From positions 62,001-126,000 of the forward strand of contig NZ_BDBU01000006.1 in the NCBI RefSeq assembly GCF_001613145.1: a stretch of DNA of 64,000 nucleotides, in the 5' to 3' direction. Positions 36,297-45,114 of this stretch are shown one piece after another (the first letter of the stretch is position 1; every line of letters begins with the position of its first letter). Below the pieces are notes generated by a model. That model was not told the origin of the DNA and did not search any database. It saw only the letters and a list, made by a program, of their open reading frames with translations. Both the position numbers and the translations under genes were made by a program. This stretch comes from Nocardia jejuensis NBRC 103114 (GTDB lineage: Bacteria; Actinomycetota; Actinomycetes; Mycobacteriales; Mycobacteriaceae).

Positions 36297-37100
36297 GTGA
36301 AACGGGAGGTTTCCGCGAATCTCGATGTGCGGGTTCATGCCACGTCGGTGTTGGAGTTTCAGATCGCCGTCGCTCGGCAGGACCGGGTCGAGCTGGATGA
36401 GCGGATCGATTTCCAGCTCGACGGGCGCGGTATCGCGGCGCGCGAGGTGATCGGGCCGCACGGGAACCGGATTCACGTATTGGATTGTCCCGCCGGATAT
36501 CTGCAGGTTCGGTACAGCGCGACGGTGCTGGGGGCGGCGCGGCCGGAGCCGGTCTCCGATCACGATCGAGTCGTGTACGTGCGGCCCAGCCGATATGCGG
36601 AGTCGGACAAGCTGTTCGGCTTCGCGGCCACCGAGTTCGGTTACAAGCCATCGGATCCGGAGCTTCCCGCCCGGGTCTCGGCCTGGGTCGGCCGGAGGAT
36701 CTCGTACCTCCCCGGCAGCAGCGCCCCGATCGACGGAGCGGTCGAAACCCTGCTCTCCAGCGCCGGGGTCTGCCGCGACTTCTCCCACCTGATGGTCGCC
36801 CTGCTGCGCGCCGTAGCGGTCCCCGCCCGAGTGGTCGCGGTCTACGCACCCGGTTGCGTCCCCATGGATTTCCACTCGGTGGTCGAAGCCTGCGTCGATT
36901 CCACCTGGCAGGTCTTCGACCCCACCCGCCTGGCCCCCCGCTCCAGTCTCGTCCGCATAGCCACCGGCCGAGACGCCTCCGACCTGGCCTTCCTCGTCAA
37001 CCACGGCGGCGACATCACCATGACCGGACTATGGGTCAACGCCTTCATCCAAGGCCCGCTCCCACACGACGACATCACCCGTCCCACGTCGATCGGCTGA
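36297..37100 (+). CDS. Transglutaminase-like cysteine peptidase-fold protein
   Basis: A 267-residue protein with an N-terminal beta domain and a C-terminal transglutaminase-core. The catalytic triad is visible as C159 (AGVCRDFSHLMVALLRA), H193 (MDFHSVVEA) and D208 (WQVFDPTRLAPR). Such bacterial proteins usually act as cysteine peptidases or amidases, and sit in operons with alpha-E/circularly-permuted ATP-grasp genes; here those partners are absent. GTG 36297 has GAAGAT six bases upstream and no SD. It is preceded by the kgd terminator and appears monocistronic. Confidence 0.88.
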   Translation: MKREVSANLDVRVHATSVLEFQIAVARQDRVELDERIDFQLDGRGIAAREVIGPHGNRIHVLDCPAGYLQVRYSATVLGAARPEPVSDHDRVVYVRPSRYAESDKLFGFAATEFGYKPSDPELPARVSAWVGRRISYLPGSSAPIDGAVETLLSSAGVCRDFSHLMVALLRAVAVPARVVAVYAPGCVPMDFHSVVEACVDSTWQVFDPTRLAPRSSLVRIATGRDASDLAFLVNHGGDITMTGLWVNAFIQGPLPHDDITRPTSIG

Positions 37101-37501
37101 AGTCCCGCACCGGCCCCGCCGAGACCAGGACGTCAGCGCCGAGTTCGCCACAGGTCCGATAGCATCCCGCCGACAGCGCACATCGAGACAAGCACCGCGG
37201 CAATCGATTTCGCATGCCGTGTACTCATGAGTCACTCTCCCGCCGATCAGCGCGGACTCGACCACCCGCGAGCGAACAGCGGATGAACGGTGCGTGAGAC
37301 CCGGGAAGTCCCGCCCGGCAACACATTTCACCGCCCCGGCAATGCACCGGCGACCTCCTCGGTGAGCGGCGTCACAGTCCCGCGTCAGGGGGTTGCCCGC
37401 CGACTGGCCCGGGTCGTATATTCCACGTGGAATATTTGGTGCGGAGGATGTCGGCGAGCGGGCGTAGCGTCGATGGGTCGCCGGACGAGATGGAGGATGC
37501 C
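37101..37501. other. Promoter region of the PadR regulator gene
   Basis: 400 bases without a gene. TTGCCC (37393-37398), an 18-base spacer and TATATT (37417-37422) make a plausible promoter; a perfect palindrome overlaps its -10. Nothing else is recognised in the first 280 bases. Confidence 0.45.
37418..37435. promoter_or_regulatory. Perfect 18-bp palindrome, probable PadR operator
   Basis: ATATTCCACGTGGAATAT is a perfect palindrome overlapping the -10 element of the PadR gene, 66 bases before its start. PadR-family repressors bind such inverted repeats and usually repress themselves and an adjacent transporter. Confidence 0.7.
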
Positions 37502-38194
37502 GTGGTCAGGAAGCAGGCGGTGCCGGCGTTGACGCCATTGGCGATCGCGGTACTGGCGCTGCTGGAAGAAAGCCCCATGCATCCGTACGAGATGTATCAG
37601 TTGCTGATGAACCGGCACGAGGACGAGTTGGTCAAGATCAAGCCCGGCTCGCTCTATCACACCGTGGCACGCCTGGCCGAGCAGCAACTGGTGCTCGCGG
37701 AGGGCACCGATCGGGCCGGTAACCGGCCGGAACGGACCACCTACCGGATCCGGGCGGCGGGCCGCGAAGCTCTCCGTCACCGCATCGCGGAAATCCTTCG
37801 CAAACCCGTGAAGGAGTACCCGACATTTCCGGTCGCCATGGCCGAGGCGCACAATTTGCCGGTGGACGAGGTGATCGTTCTCCTGCGTGAGCGCGTGACC
37901 TGGCTGGACGGCAACAACGCCGAGTACCTGGCGTTGCAGGAATTCGCCGCCAAGCGGCAGGTGCCGCGGCGCTTCTGGATGGTGGTCGAGTACCTGCAGG
38001 CACAGGCCGTCACCGAGGCGACCTGGCTGCGCGGCATCATCGCCGATCTCGAGAGCGGCGAACTCGAATGGGAGCCCTACGACCCGGAGACCGGCGAACG
38101 CTGCGCCGCCCCCGAGGTCGCCCTGGGCCACGACTGGGGCGCCGGCCTCAGCGACGCGGACCTGAACGCGGTCCGCCAGAGCGGCGAGCGATGA
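37502..38194 (+). CDS. PadR-family transcriptional regulator
   Basis: GTG 37502 lies seven bases after GGAGG and gives 230 residues; an upstream ATG at 37427 would start inside the operator region. The N-terminal winged helix (PLAIAVLALLEESPMHPYEMYQLL, IKPGSLYHTVARLAEQQLVLAE) is typical of PadR. A long C-terminal helical domain, about residues 90-200, mediates dimerisation and probably ligand binding. It is followed 47 bases later by a DHA2 drug transporter, the classic pairing in which the PadR protein represses an exporter until a toxic ligand binds. Confidence 0.9.
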   Translation: MVRKQAVPALTPLAIAVLALLEESPMHPYEMYQLLMNRHEDELVKIKPGSLYHTVARLAEQQLVLAEGTDRAGNRPERTTYRIRAAGREALRHRIAEILRKPVKEYPTFPVAMAEAHNLPVDEVIVLLRERVTWLDGNNAEYLALQEFAAKRQVPRRFWMVVEYLQAQAVTEATWLRGIIADLESGELEWEPYDPETGERCAAPEVALGHDWGAGLSDADLNAVRQSGER

Positions 38195-38241
38195 ACGCCC
38201 GGCCGCCCCGTCAGTTTTTCCACAGATAGGAACCGAATCTC

Positions 38242-39717
38242 ATGTCCACTCAACGCAATCCGTGGCTGGCGCTATACGCGCTCGTCGTCGGATTCTTCAT
38301 GATCCTGCTGGACATGACCATCGTCGCGGTGGCCAACCCGGCGATCATGGAGGATCTGAACGCCGACATCACCAAGGTCATCTGGGTGACCAGCGCGTAC
38401 CTGCTCGCGTACGCGGTACCGCTGCTCGTCACCGGCCGGCTCGGGGATCGCTTCGGCCCCAAGAACATCTACCTCATCGGCCTGGCCGTGTTCACCCTCG
38501 CCTCGCTGTGGTGTGCCAAGTCCACCAGCGTCGACATGCTGATCGCGGCCCGCGCCGTGCAGGGCCTGGGCGCGGCGCTCATGACCCCGCAGACCATGGC
38601 CGTCATCACCAGGACCTTCCCGCCGGACAAGCGCGGTGCGGCCATGGGCCTGTGGGGCGGCGTCGCCGGTCTCGCGACCCTGGTCGGCCCGATTCTGGGC
38701 GGCGTGCTGGTCGACTGGCAGGGCTGGCAGTGGATCTTCTACGTGAACGTGCCGATCGGCATCATCGCCTTCGCGCTGGCCGTGTGGCTGGTGCCCGCGC
38801 TGGACACCCGCGAGCACAAGTTCGACTGGGTCGGCGTCGCGCTCAGCGCGGTCGGGCTGTTCCTGCTGGTGTTCGGCATCCAGGAGGGCAATGCCCACGA
38901 TTGGGACGGCTGGATCTGGGCCATGATCGCCGCGGGCATCGTGGTGATGGGGCTGTTCATCGTCAACCAGTCGCGCAACACCGGTGAACCGCTGGTGCCG
39001 CTGAGCCTGTTCAAGGACCGCAATTTCGCGCTCTCCAACCTGGCCATCGCTGCCATGGGTGCGGCGGTCACGGCCACCTTCGTGCCGTTCTACTTCTACC
39101 TGCAGCAGGTCCGCGACATGTCGCCGACCAAATCCGCGCTGGTGCTGGCCCCGATGGCCATCCTGACCGGCGTGTTCGCACCGATCATCGGCAAGATCTC
39201 GGACAAGGTGACGCCCTGGGTGATTCCGACCGTCGGATTCGCGGCGTTCTCGGCGAGCGTGTTCGGCTTCGCGATCCTGATGGAGCCCGATTCCTCGATC
39301 CTGGTGTACCTGATCATCGGCGGGGTCGCCGGTATCGCCAACGCCTGCATCTGGGCGCCGCTGGCCAGCCTGGCCACCCATAACCTCCCCGTGCAGTTGG
39401 CCGGTGCGGGCGCGGGCATCTACAACACCACCCGCCAGGTCGGCTCGGTGCTGGGTTCCGCCGGTGTCAGCGCATTGCTGGCGGCGCGGATCTCGGCGCA
39501 GCACCTGCCCAGCGGGCCCATCGGTGAGGGTGGCGCGGGCATGGGCAAGATGCCCGCGGCGGTCGCGGACAAGATGAGCACCGCGCTGAGCCAGTCGATG
39601 TACCTGCCCGCCGCCATCCTGCTGATCGGCGTGGTGGCCTCGGCGTTCTTCGTCGGGCGTCCCGCTCCGGCGGGCGGCAAGCCCGACGCGCTGGTCAAGG
39701 CGGACGTCGCGGGCTGA
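38242..39717 (+). CDS. DHA2-family MFS drug exporter (EmrB/QacA type)
   Basis: A 491-residue, 14-helix major facilitator protein. Motif A-like GRLGDRFGPKNIYLIGL lies in loop 2-3, the DHA2 motif D1 (LLDMTIVAVANPAIMEDL) in helix 1, and motif C (GLATLVGPILGGVLVDWQGWQWIFYVNVP) in helix 5. A Gly/Ala-rich loop (SGPIGEGGAGMGKMPAAVADKM) precedes the last helix. These proteins exchange protons for lipophilic drugs, cations or lipids. It is downstream of and presumably controlled by the PadR regulator. Confidence 0.92.
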   Translation: MSTQRNPWLALYALVVGFFMILLDMTIVAVANPAIMEDLNADITKVIWVTSAYLLAYAVPLLVTGRLGDRFGPKNIYLIGLAVFTLASLWCAKSTSVDMLIAARAVQGLGAALMTPQTMAVITRTFPPDKRGAAMGLWGGVAGLATLVGPILGGVLVDWQGWQWIFYVNVPIGIIAFALAVWLVPALDTREHKFDWVGVALSAVGLFLLVFGIQEGNAHDWDGWIWAMIAAGIVVMGLFIVNQSRNTGEPLVPLSLFKDRNFALSNLAIAAMGAAVTATFVPFYFYLQQVRDMSPTKSALVLAPMAILTGVFAPIIGKISDKVTPWVIPTVGFAAFSASVFGFAILMEPDSSILVYLIIGGVAGIANACIWAPLASLATHNLPVQLAGAGAGIYNTTRQVGSVLGSAGVSALLAARISAQHLPSGPIGEGGAGMGKMPAAVADKMSTALSQSMYLPAAILLIGVVASAFFVGRPAPAGGKPDALVKADVAG

Positions 39718-39746
39718 CTCGGCCTGCACCGCAATCGAATACGATG

Positions 39747-39775
39747 CTGCCCGTCCGGATCATCCGGGCGGGCAG
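39747..39775 (+). terminator. Hairpin after the MFS exporter
   Basis: CTGCCCGTCCGGAT (39747-39760) pairs with 39762-39775 with one G-U pair, 30 bases after the transporter stop. It may also serve the convergent Uma2 gene. Confidence 0.6.
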
Positions 39776-39847
39776 TGTCATTGCCGAGGCCCTGTCGTCA
39801 GCCGCTCGACGTCATCGCCGCGACCGCGCGTTCGCCGAGCGGCCCTC

Positions 39848-40468
39848 CTAGATGATCAGCCCGAACAGCTGGGTCCAATCGACGCGGATCTCGATCGGCA
39901 TGTCCACCAGGGTTTCTCCGGTGACGGGCAGGAGCCGGCGCAGCGGACGGTAGTGGCCGAGCACCAGAACATGGGTCTGGATGTAGCTGACCCGGTCCCG
40001 ATCCATGTAAACCAGCCAGTACCAAGGGATTCCGGCCTGCGCGTACTCCGCCTGCTTGTCGGTGGTGTCCACGCGCTCGGTCACCGGGGACACCACTTCG
40101 ATGGCGATCTTCACCCGCGCCGCGGAGAGCGGCCCAACATCGTCGGGGGCACAGGCGAACAGCGCGATATCCGGTCGGCGCACGGTGAGTCGCGGGTGCT
40201 CCCACAGCACCACGTCCTGATCGACGCCGACGTACAGCCAGCCGTCGTTGTAGCGGCTCATGTGCGTCTCGGCGCCGTTCTCGATCATGGCGCCGATGCG
40301 GCGGGCGGCATTGCGCTGCGGGTTGGGCGAGGCTTCGAGTCGGACGACGTCGCCGTTCACCACCTCGACCAGACGGCAGAACTCGCTGGGTAGCTCCTTC
40401 CAGATATCGAGGGTGATCGGCGCGGGCTGCAGGTTTTCCGCCCGCGCCCATTCGAGCACTCCGGTCAT
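39848..40468 (-). CDS. Uma2-family endonuclease-fold protein
   Basis: A 206-residue protein of the Uma2 (DUF820) group, a PD-(D/E)XK restriction-endonuclease fold. The expected acidic and basic residues are present: RRPDIALF, then VKIAIEVVSP, then DTTDKQAEYAQAGIPWYWLV. The family is abundant in cyanobacteria and actinobacteria, often as isolated genes, and its targets are largely unknown. It stands alone here, on the opposite strand to the transporter. Confidence 0.82.
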   Translation of the reverse strand: MTGVLEWARAENLQPAPITLDIWKELPSEFCRLVEVVNGDVVRLEASPNPQRNAARRIGAMIENGAETHMSRYNDGWLYVGVDQDVVLWEHPRLTVRRPDIALFACAPDDVGPLSAARVKIAIEVVSPVTERVDTTDKQAEYAQAGIPWYWLVYMDRDRVSYIQTHVLVLGHYRPLRRLLPVTGETLVDMPIEIRVDWTQLFGLII

Positions 40469-40647
40469 GCGCGCTCCCTATGAATCGGGCGGTCCACGGC
40501 CGGGCCGATCCTAAACCGGCAGCGCGGAGAAAACGGCCGTTCGGCATTTTCGCCACTCCACAAGCCAGGCAAATACGACGTATCGACCGAATTGCCTGGT
40601 GGGTCGGCGGTTTCGACCGCCCGTGGTGTGCGGGCCGGGCGGTGGGC

Positions 40648-42303
40648 TCAGTCGATCCGGATGGTGAGCGAGGGGTATCCGCTCGCACCGTCCGGCACCA
40701 CGTCCGCGCGTTCGGCGGTCTGCGTCTCCCCCGCGCCGTCGGTGGCGCGTGCCCACACGGTATGAATGCCCGAACCCGAGGCATCCCAGTCGAAGACCCA
40801 CTGCCGCCAGGTGTCCGCGGAGGGCTCGGCCGCCAGCCTGGCGGGCTGCCATTCGCCCTGATCGATGCGCACCTGCACGCCCTGGATGCCCCGGTGCTGC
40901 GCCCACGCCACCCCGGCGACGGTGATTCGGCCCGGCTTCAGGGTGCTGTGCCCGCGCGGGGTGTCGATACGGCAGCCGGTCTTGATCGGGCCCTGCTCCG
41001 ACCATCCGCGCTTGGTCCAATACGCCTGTGCGCGATCGAATCTGGTGACTTCCAGGTCGGTCACCCACTTGGTGGCCGAGACGTAGCCGTACAGGCCGGG
41101 CACCACCATGCGCACCGGATAGCCGTGCGCGGTGGGCAGGGGTTCACCGTTCATCCCGACCGCGAGCAGGGCATCGCGGCCGTCGGTGAGGGCGGCCAGC
41201 GGACTGCCCGCGGTGAAGCCGTCGATGCTGCGGGACAACACCATATCGGCGTCCGGATGCGGACCGGCCTCGGCGAGCAGCTCGTCGAGGCGGTAGCCCA
41301 GCCAGCGCGCGTTGCCGATCAGGTCCCCGCCCACCGGATTCGACACGCAGGTCAGCGTGACCAGCTTCTCCACCGGGGCCCGCTGCGCCAGATCGGCGTA
41401 GCTCAAGCGGATTTCGCGATCCACCATGCCGTGGATGCGCAGCGACCAGTTCTCCCGGCTCACCTGCGGCACGGTCAGCGCGGTATCGATCCGATAGAAG
41501 TCGGCATTGGGGGTGAGATACGCGCTGAGGCCGGGGATCTGGAGGTCGGCTCCCGGCTCCACGGCCAGCGGCGGACCCGAGGGCGGCGGCAGCTGCACCT
41601 CGGCCCGCTCCCCCGAGACGTCCCGTGAACGCAATCCGAACCAGCGGCCCACCAGTCCCGCACCTGCCGCGACGGCACCCGCCGTCACTATTCCGCGCAC
41701 CACCTGCCGCCGTTCCACGGCCACGTCGGCGAGTCTTTCCGCCTGTGCGGCAGCTGCTTTCGGATCCGGCGCGGCGCCCGGTTCGATGCCGGCGAGACGG
41801 TCGGCCTCGACGCTCGCGGCGGACTGCGGCGCGGCGGAGTCCGCGGGGGTCGCGGCGGCACGGGCGGCCTCCTCGAGAGCCGTCACCCGCCGAATGAGAT
41901 TGCGCAGCAGGGCGATTCCCGCCCAGGCACCCAGCAGGGCGGGGAAAGCCCACGTCCAGGCGGCGTGCGGGCGGGTCACGGCGGCGATGACGGCGAGCAG
42001 TCCGAAGACCCCGAACAGCACCGAGCCCAGGGGGCGTCGCTCGCGCTCGATCAGACCCGCGAGGGCCGCGAGCAGCGCCGCGACGATTCCCATCGAAACG
42101 AACAGCAGCAGTTTGTCATTGGTGCCGACGAGACCGATCACCCACTCGCGGAACCCGTCCGGCGTGTGGTCGACCACCCATGCGCCGAACGCCTGCAGCG
42201 GCGTGCTGTCCGGGCTGATCGGCACGGACACGATTTCGGCGACGCCGAGCACGACCGCGGCCGCCGCTATGCCACTCGCTGCACGAAGTCCTCGACCGGT
42301 CAC
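40648..42303 (-). CDS. Membrane-anchored molybdopterin-dependent oxidoreductase (sulfite oxidase fold)
   Basis: GTG 42303 is fixed by TAGGGT seven bases upstream and by the membrane domain beginning at once; the frame extends further upstream without SD. The 551-residue protein has four N-terminal TM segments (about 8-25, 64-84, 93-110, 116-133), a cytoplasmic linker and a fifth hydrophobic segment at 203-219. A sulfite-oxidase-type Mo-cofactor domain follows with Cys319 in LVTLTCVSNPVGGDLIGNARWLG, the Mo ligand, and a C-terminal Ig-like dimerisation domain. The catalytic domain should face the outside. The substrate is unknown; sulfite, methionine-sulfoxide or other reactions are all possible for this family. 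Confidence 0.88.
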   Translation of the reverse strand: MTGRGLRAASGIAAAAVVLGVAEIVSVPISPDSTPLQAFGAWVVDHTPDGFREWVIGLVGTNDKLLLFVSMGIVAALLAALAGLIERERRPLGSVLFGVFGLLAVIAAVTRPHAAWTWAFPALLGAWAGIALLRNLIRRVTALEEAARAAATPADSAAPQSAASVEADRLAGIEPGAAPDPKAAAAQAERLADVAVERRQVVRGIVTAGAVAAGAGLVGRWFGLRSRDVSGERAEVQLPPPSGPPLAVEPGADLQIPGLSAYLTPNADFYRIDTALTVPQVSRENWSLRIHGMVDREIRLSYADLAQRAPVEKLVTLTCVSNPVGGDLIGNARWLGYRLDELLAEAGPHPDADMVLSRSIDGFTAGSPLAALTDGRDALLAVGMNGEPLPTAHGYPVRMVVPGLYGYVSATKWVTDLEVTRFDRAQAYWTKRGWSEQGPIKTGCRIDTPRGHSTLKPGRITVAGVAWAQHRGIQGVQVRIDQGEWQPARLAAEPSADTWRQWVFDWDASGSGIHTVWARATDGAGETQTAERADVVPDGASGYPSLTIRID

Positions 42304-42310
42304 GGATCCG

Positions 42311-42316
42311 ACCCTA
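42311..42316 (-). promoter_or_regulatory. Leaderless -10 box TAGGGT
   Basis: TAGGGT on the minus strand is followed by CGGATCC and the GTG at 42303, a leaderless arrangement. Confidence 0.5.
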
Positions 42317-42382
42317 CTGCGGGAATCGGTCCGTGCACCCGGTCGAAGAATGACGGAACGGTGACGGCGGGAACCGGCGTTC

Positions 42383-42802
42383 TCACCCCTGCGGGGAGTA
42401 TCCGACCATCCACGGCACACCGAACCGGTCGGTGAGCATGGCGAACGACTCTGCCCACTCGGTCTTTCCGACCGGCATGGAGACCTGGCCGCCCGCGGAC
42501 AGCGCGTCGAACACCCGCTGCACCTCATCCGCGCTGTCCAGATCCAGACTGACCGTGAAGGGCGGGTTCTCCGGCCGATCGGCGGCGCGATCCGGCGGGC
42601 AGTCCGAGGCCATCAGAATGCTCTCACCCAGCGGCAGAGCCGCGTGCGCGATCAGCTTCGACACCTCGTCGGGCAGGTCTCCGCTGTCCCCCATCTCGCC
42701 GAACCGCACGAGCATCAGCTCCCCGCCCAGCACCGACTGATAGAACACGAACGCCTCTTCGGCATTGCCGTTGAAGAGCAGATACGGATTGACTGCGGCC
42801 AT
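42383..42802 (-). CDS. PhnB-like VOC protein
   Basis: GAGGAGG precedes the ATG at 42802. The 139-residue product has the PhnB/YjdN opening NPYLLFNGNAEEAFVFYQSVLGGEL, the central HAALPLGESILMASDCP segment and the C-terminal FAMLTDRFGVPWMVGY. PhnB-like proteins are single-domain VOC folds of generally unknown substrate. It lies 79 bases upstream of the oxidoreductase start on the same strand, but that gene appears to have its own promoter. Confidence 0.87.
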   Translation of the reverse strand: MAAVNPYLLFNGNAEEAFVFYQSVLGGELMLVRFGEMGDSGDLPDEVSKLIAHAALPLGESILMASDCPPDRAADRPENPPFTVSLDLDSADEVQRVFDALSAGGQVSMPVGKTEWAESFAMLTDRFGVPWMVGYSPQG

Positions 42803-43197
42803 GATTGCCTCCTCTGTCGGAACTTGTCTGTGGATGGACGACGGACCACCCACAGACTAGGACTCCGCATACCTCGCAGAGTCATCGAAACAGTCAAGAT
42901 TCGCCCGATATGCACCGCTCGGCCACGCACGGCCCGTCACCCGTGCGACCACACTGTTCATTCACCGGAGGCCACCCGCTCCGGGCAGGTGTCGACGGTC
43001 CGCGCTGCTGTCCACGAGGCACCGGGGGGGTGACGCCCGGCGAACCGGAGACAGGGCACCGGCAGCGGAGCCTCGGCATCCAGCGACACCGATCCGCCGA
43101 CAGAACGGCGCCACCGGCGGAAATCCACCGGCGGCGCCGTTATATCGTTGCCTACCAAGGAGTTTCGAGGCACTCGTCCCCGAATCCCCCTACTCCG
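42803..43197. other. Intergenic region with terminator
   Basis: 395 bases without a supported gene; contains the promoter of the PhnB-like gene near its left end and the ligase terminator near its right end. The interval 42850-43080 holds nothing recognised. Confidence 0.4.
43104..43141 (-). terminator. Hairpin after the FadD15-like ligase
   Basis: 43104-43120 pairs with 43125-43141 with two mismatches around the loop AAAT, about 57 bases past the ligase stop. Confidence 0.65.
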
Positions 43198-44991
43198 TCA
43201 GGCGTAGATGGCCGCCACGTCGGCGGCGTACTGCTTCATGACCACGTTGCGCTTGAGCGACATCTTCGGGGTGAGCTCGCCGCCCTCCTGGGTCCAGTCG
43301 ACCGGCAGGATGCGGATCTTCTTGATCGCCTCGGCGTGCGACACCAGCTTGTTGGTGGCCGCGACCGCCGCGTCGATCTCGGCGACCAGTACCGGGTTCT
43401 CGATCAGGGACTCGATCGAGGTGTCGGCGGCGATGCCGTTGCGCTCTTTCCAGCCCGGCAGCGCTTCCTGATCGATGGTGATCAGCGCGCCGATGAACGG
43501 CTCACCGTCGCCGACGACCATGACCTGGCTGATCAGCGGGTGCTGACGCAGGGAGTCCTCGAGCATCGCCGGGGAGACGTTCTTGCCGCCGGCGGTGACC
43601 AGGATTTCCTTCTTGCGGCCGGTGATCGAGATGAAGCCCTGCTCGTCGATCGCGCCCAGGTCACCGGTCTTGAACCAGCCGTCGGCGTCGAACGCGTCGG
43701 CCGAGGCCTCGGGGTTGTTCCAGTAGCCGCCGAACACGACCGGTCCGCGGATCAGCAGTTCGCCGTCCTCGGCGACCTTCGCGCCGTGGCCCGGCAGCGG
43801 GCGGCCGACCGAACCGACCTTGATGTGCTTGGGGGTGTTCACGCTGACGGCGGCGGTGGACTCGGTCAGACCGTAGCCCTCGTAGATGGTGACGCCCGCG
43901 CCGCGGAAGTAGTGGCCCAGGCGCGCGCCCAGGGGGCCGCCGCCGGAGACCGCGGACTCGCACTGCCCGCCCATGGCCTCGCGCAGCTTGCTGAACACCA
44001 GCTTGTCGAACACGGCGTGCTGCAGCTTGAGGACCAGTCCGGGTCCGCCGTTCTGCAGCGATTCGCTGTAGGCGACGGCGATGCCGGTGGCGTAGTCGAA
44101 GATCTTGCCCTTGCCGCCGTCGTGCGCCTTCTGCTTCGCGCCGTTGAAGACCTTCTCGAACACGCGCGGCACCGAGAGGATGAAATCCGGCTTGTACTTA
44201 CCGAATTCCTCGACCAGCTTGGACCAGTCGGCGGTGTGCGCGACGGTGACGCCGGCATCGAACGCGGCCAGCGCGACGGCGCGGGCGAACACGTGAGCCA
44301 GCGGGAGGAACAGCAGCGACTTGCGGCCCGGGCGCAGGAACTCGCTCATCGAGGAGCGGTCCGCGGCCGATTCCGCGTACAGGTTGGCGTGCGAGAGCAT
44401 GACGCCCTTGGGGCGTCCGGTGGTGCCCGAGGTGTAGATGAGGGTGGCCGGGGAGTCGGCCTTCACCAGCGCGCGGCGCTCGTGCACGACGCTGTCGTCC
44501 AGGTCCGAACCACGCGCGGTGAGCGCGGCGACGGCGTCCTCGTCGATGCGCAGGATCTCGCGCAGCTCGTCGAGGCCGCCTTCGATCTCGCCGACGGTGG
44601 CGCGCTGCTTGTCGTTCTGGACCACGATCAGCTTGGTGGCCGAGTCCGAGAGGATCCAGCGGATCTGCTCGGCGGAGGAGCTGTCGAAGATCGCGACGGT
44701 GCAGCCGCCGGCCGCCCAGATCGCGAAGTCGAGCACGACCCACTCGTAGGAGGTGGCAGCCATGATGGCAACGCGGTCGCCCGCTTCGATGCCGGAGGCG
44801 ACGAGGCCCTTGGCCACGCCCGTGACGGTCGCGGCGAATTCCTTCGCCGTGACGTCGTTCCAGCCGCCCTTGCCATCCGGAGTATTGAAAACAACCAGGT
44901 CAGGGGTCTCCTGAGCATGCCGGAACGCACTGTCCGACATGTTGGCGTTTTCCGGGATGGTGTAGGTAGCCGGGACTTCGAACTCTCGCAT
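43198..44991 (-). CDS. Long-chain fatty-acid-CoA ligase, FadD15-like
   Basis: A complete 597-residue AMP-forming ligase: AMP-binding loop YTSGTTGRPKGVMLSH, VSGGGPLGARLGHYF, YEGYGLTESTAAVSVNT, WFKTGDLGAIDEQGF and C-terminal KKEILVTAGGKNVSPAMLE ending with the catalytic Lys region ELTPKMSLKRNVV. Length and motifs match mycobacterial FadD15 and other long-chain ligases. It activates fatty acids to acyl-CoA for degradation or lipid synthesis. It lies downstream of the monooxygenase-SDR-lipase unit on the same strand, but a hairpin intervenes, so cotranscription is doubtful. Confidence 0.93.
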   Translation of the reverse strand: MREFEVPATYTIPENANMSDSAFRHAQETPDLVVFNTPDGKGGWNDVTAKEFAATVTGVAKGLVASGIEAGDRVAIMAATSYEWVVLDFAIWAAGGCTVAIFDSSSAEQIRWILSDSATKLIVVQNDKQRATVGEIEGGLDELREILRIDEDAVAALTARGSDLDDSVVHERRALVKADSPATLIYTSGTTGRPKGVMLSHANLYAESAADRSSMSEFLRPGRKSLLFLPLAHVFARAVALAAFDAGVTVAHTADWSKLVEEFGKYKPDFILSVPRVFEKVFNGAKQKAHDGGKGKIFDYATGIAVAYSESLQNGGPGLVLKLQHAVFDKLVFSKLREAMGGQCESAVSGGGPLGARLGHYFRGAGVTIYEGYGLTESTAAVSVNTPKHIKVGSVGRPLPGHGAKVAEDGELLIRGPVVFGGYWNNPEASADAFDADGWFKTGDLGAIDEQGFISITGRKKEILVTAGGKNVSPAMLEDSLRQHPLISQVMVVGDGEPFIGALITIDQEALPGWKERNGIAADTSIESLIENPVLVAEIDAAVAATNKLVSHAEAIKKIRILPVDWTQEGGELTPKMSLKRNVVMKQYAADVAAIYA

Positions 44992-45059
44992 CGCTGCCCT
45001 TCCACAGTGGATTTACTCGCCAGTAATTTACGCCACGCTCACAGGTAACTCCCGCCGGA

Positions 45060-45095
45060 CCGCCCGAACAGGATTTCCCTCACCTGCTCGGGCGG
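45060..45095 (-). terminator. Hairpin after the lipase gene
   Basis: 45060-45072 pairs with 45083-45095 (12 of 13 positions), 20 bases past the stop of the alpha/beta hydrolase. It separates the monooxygenase operon from the ligase gene. Confidence 0.6.
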
Positions 45096-45114
45096 TTCGG
45101 CGGACGGTTGCTCC

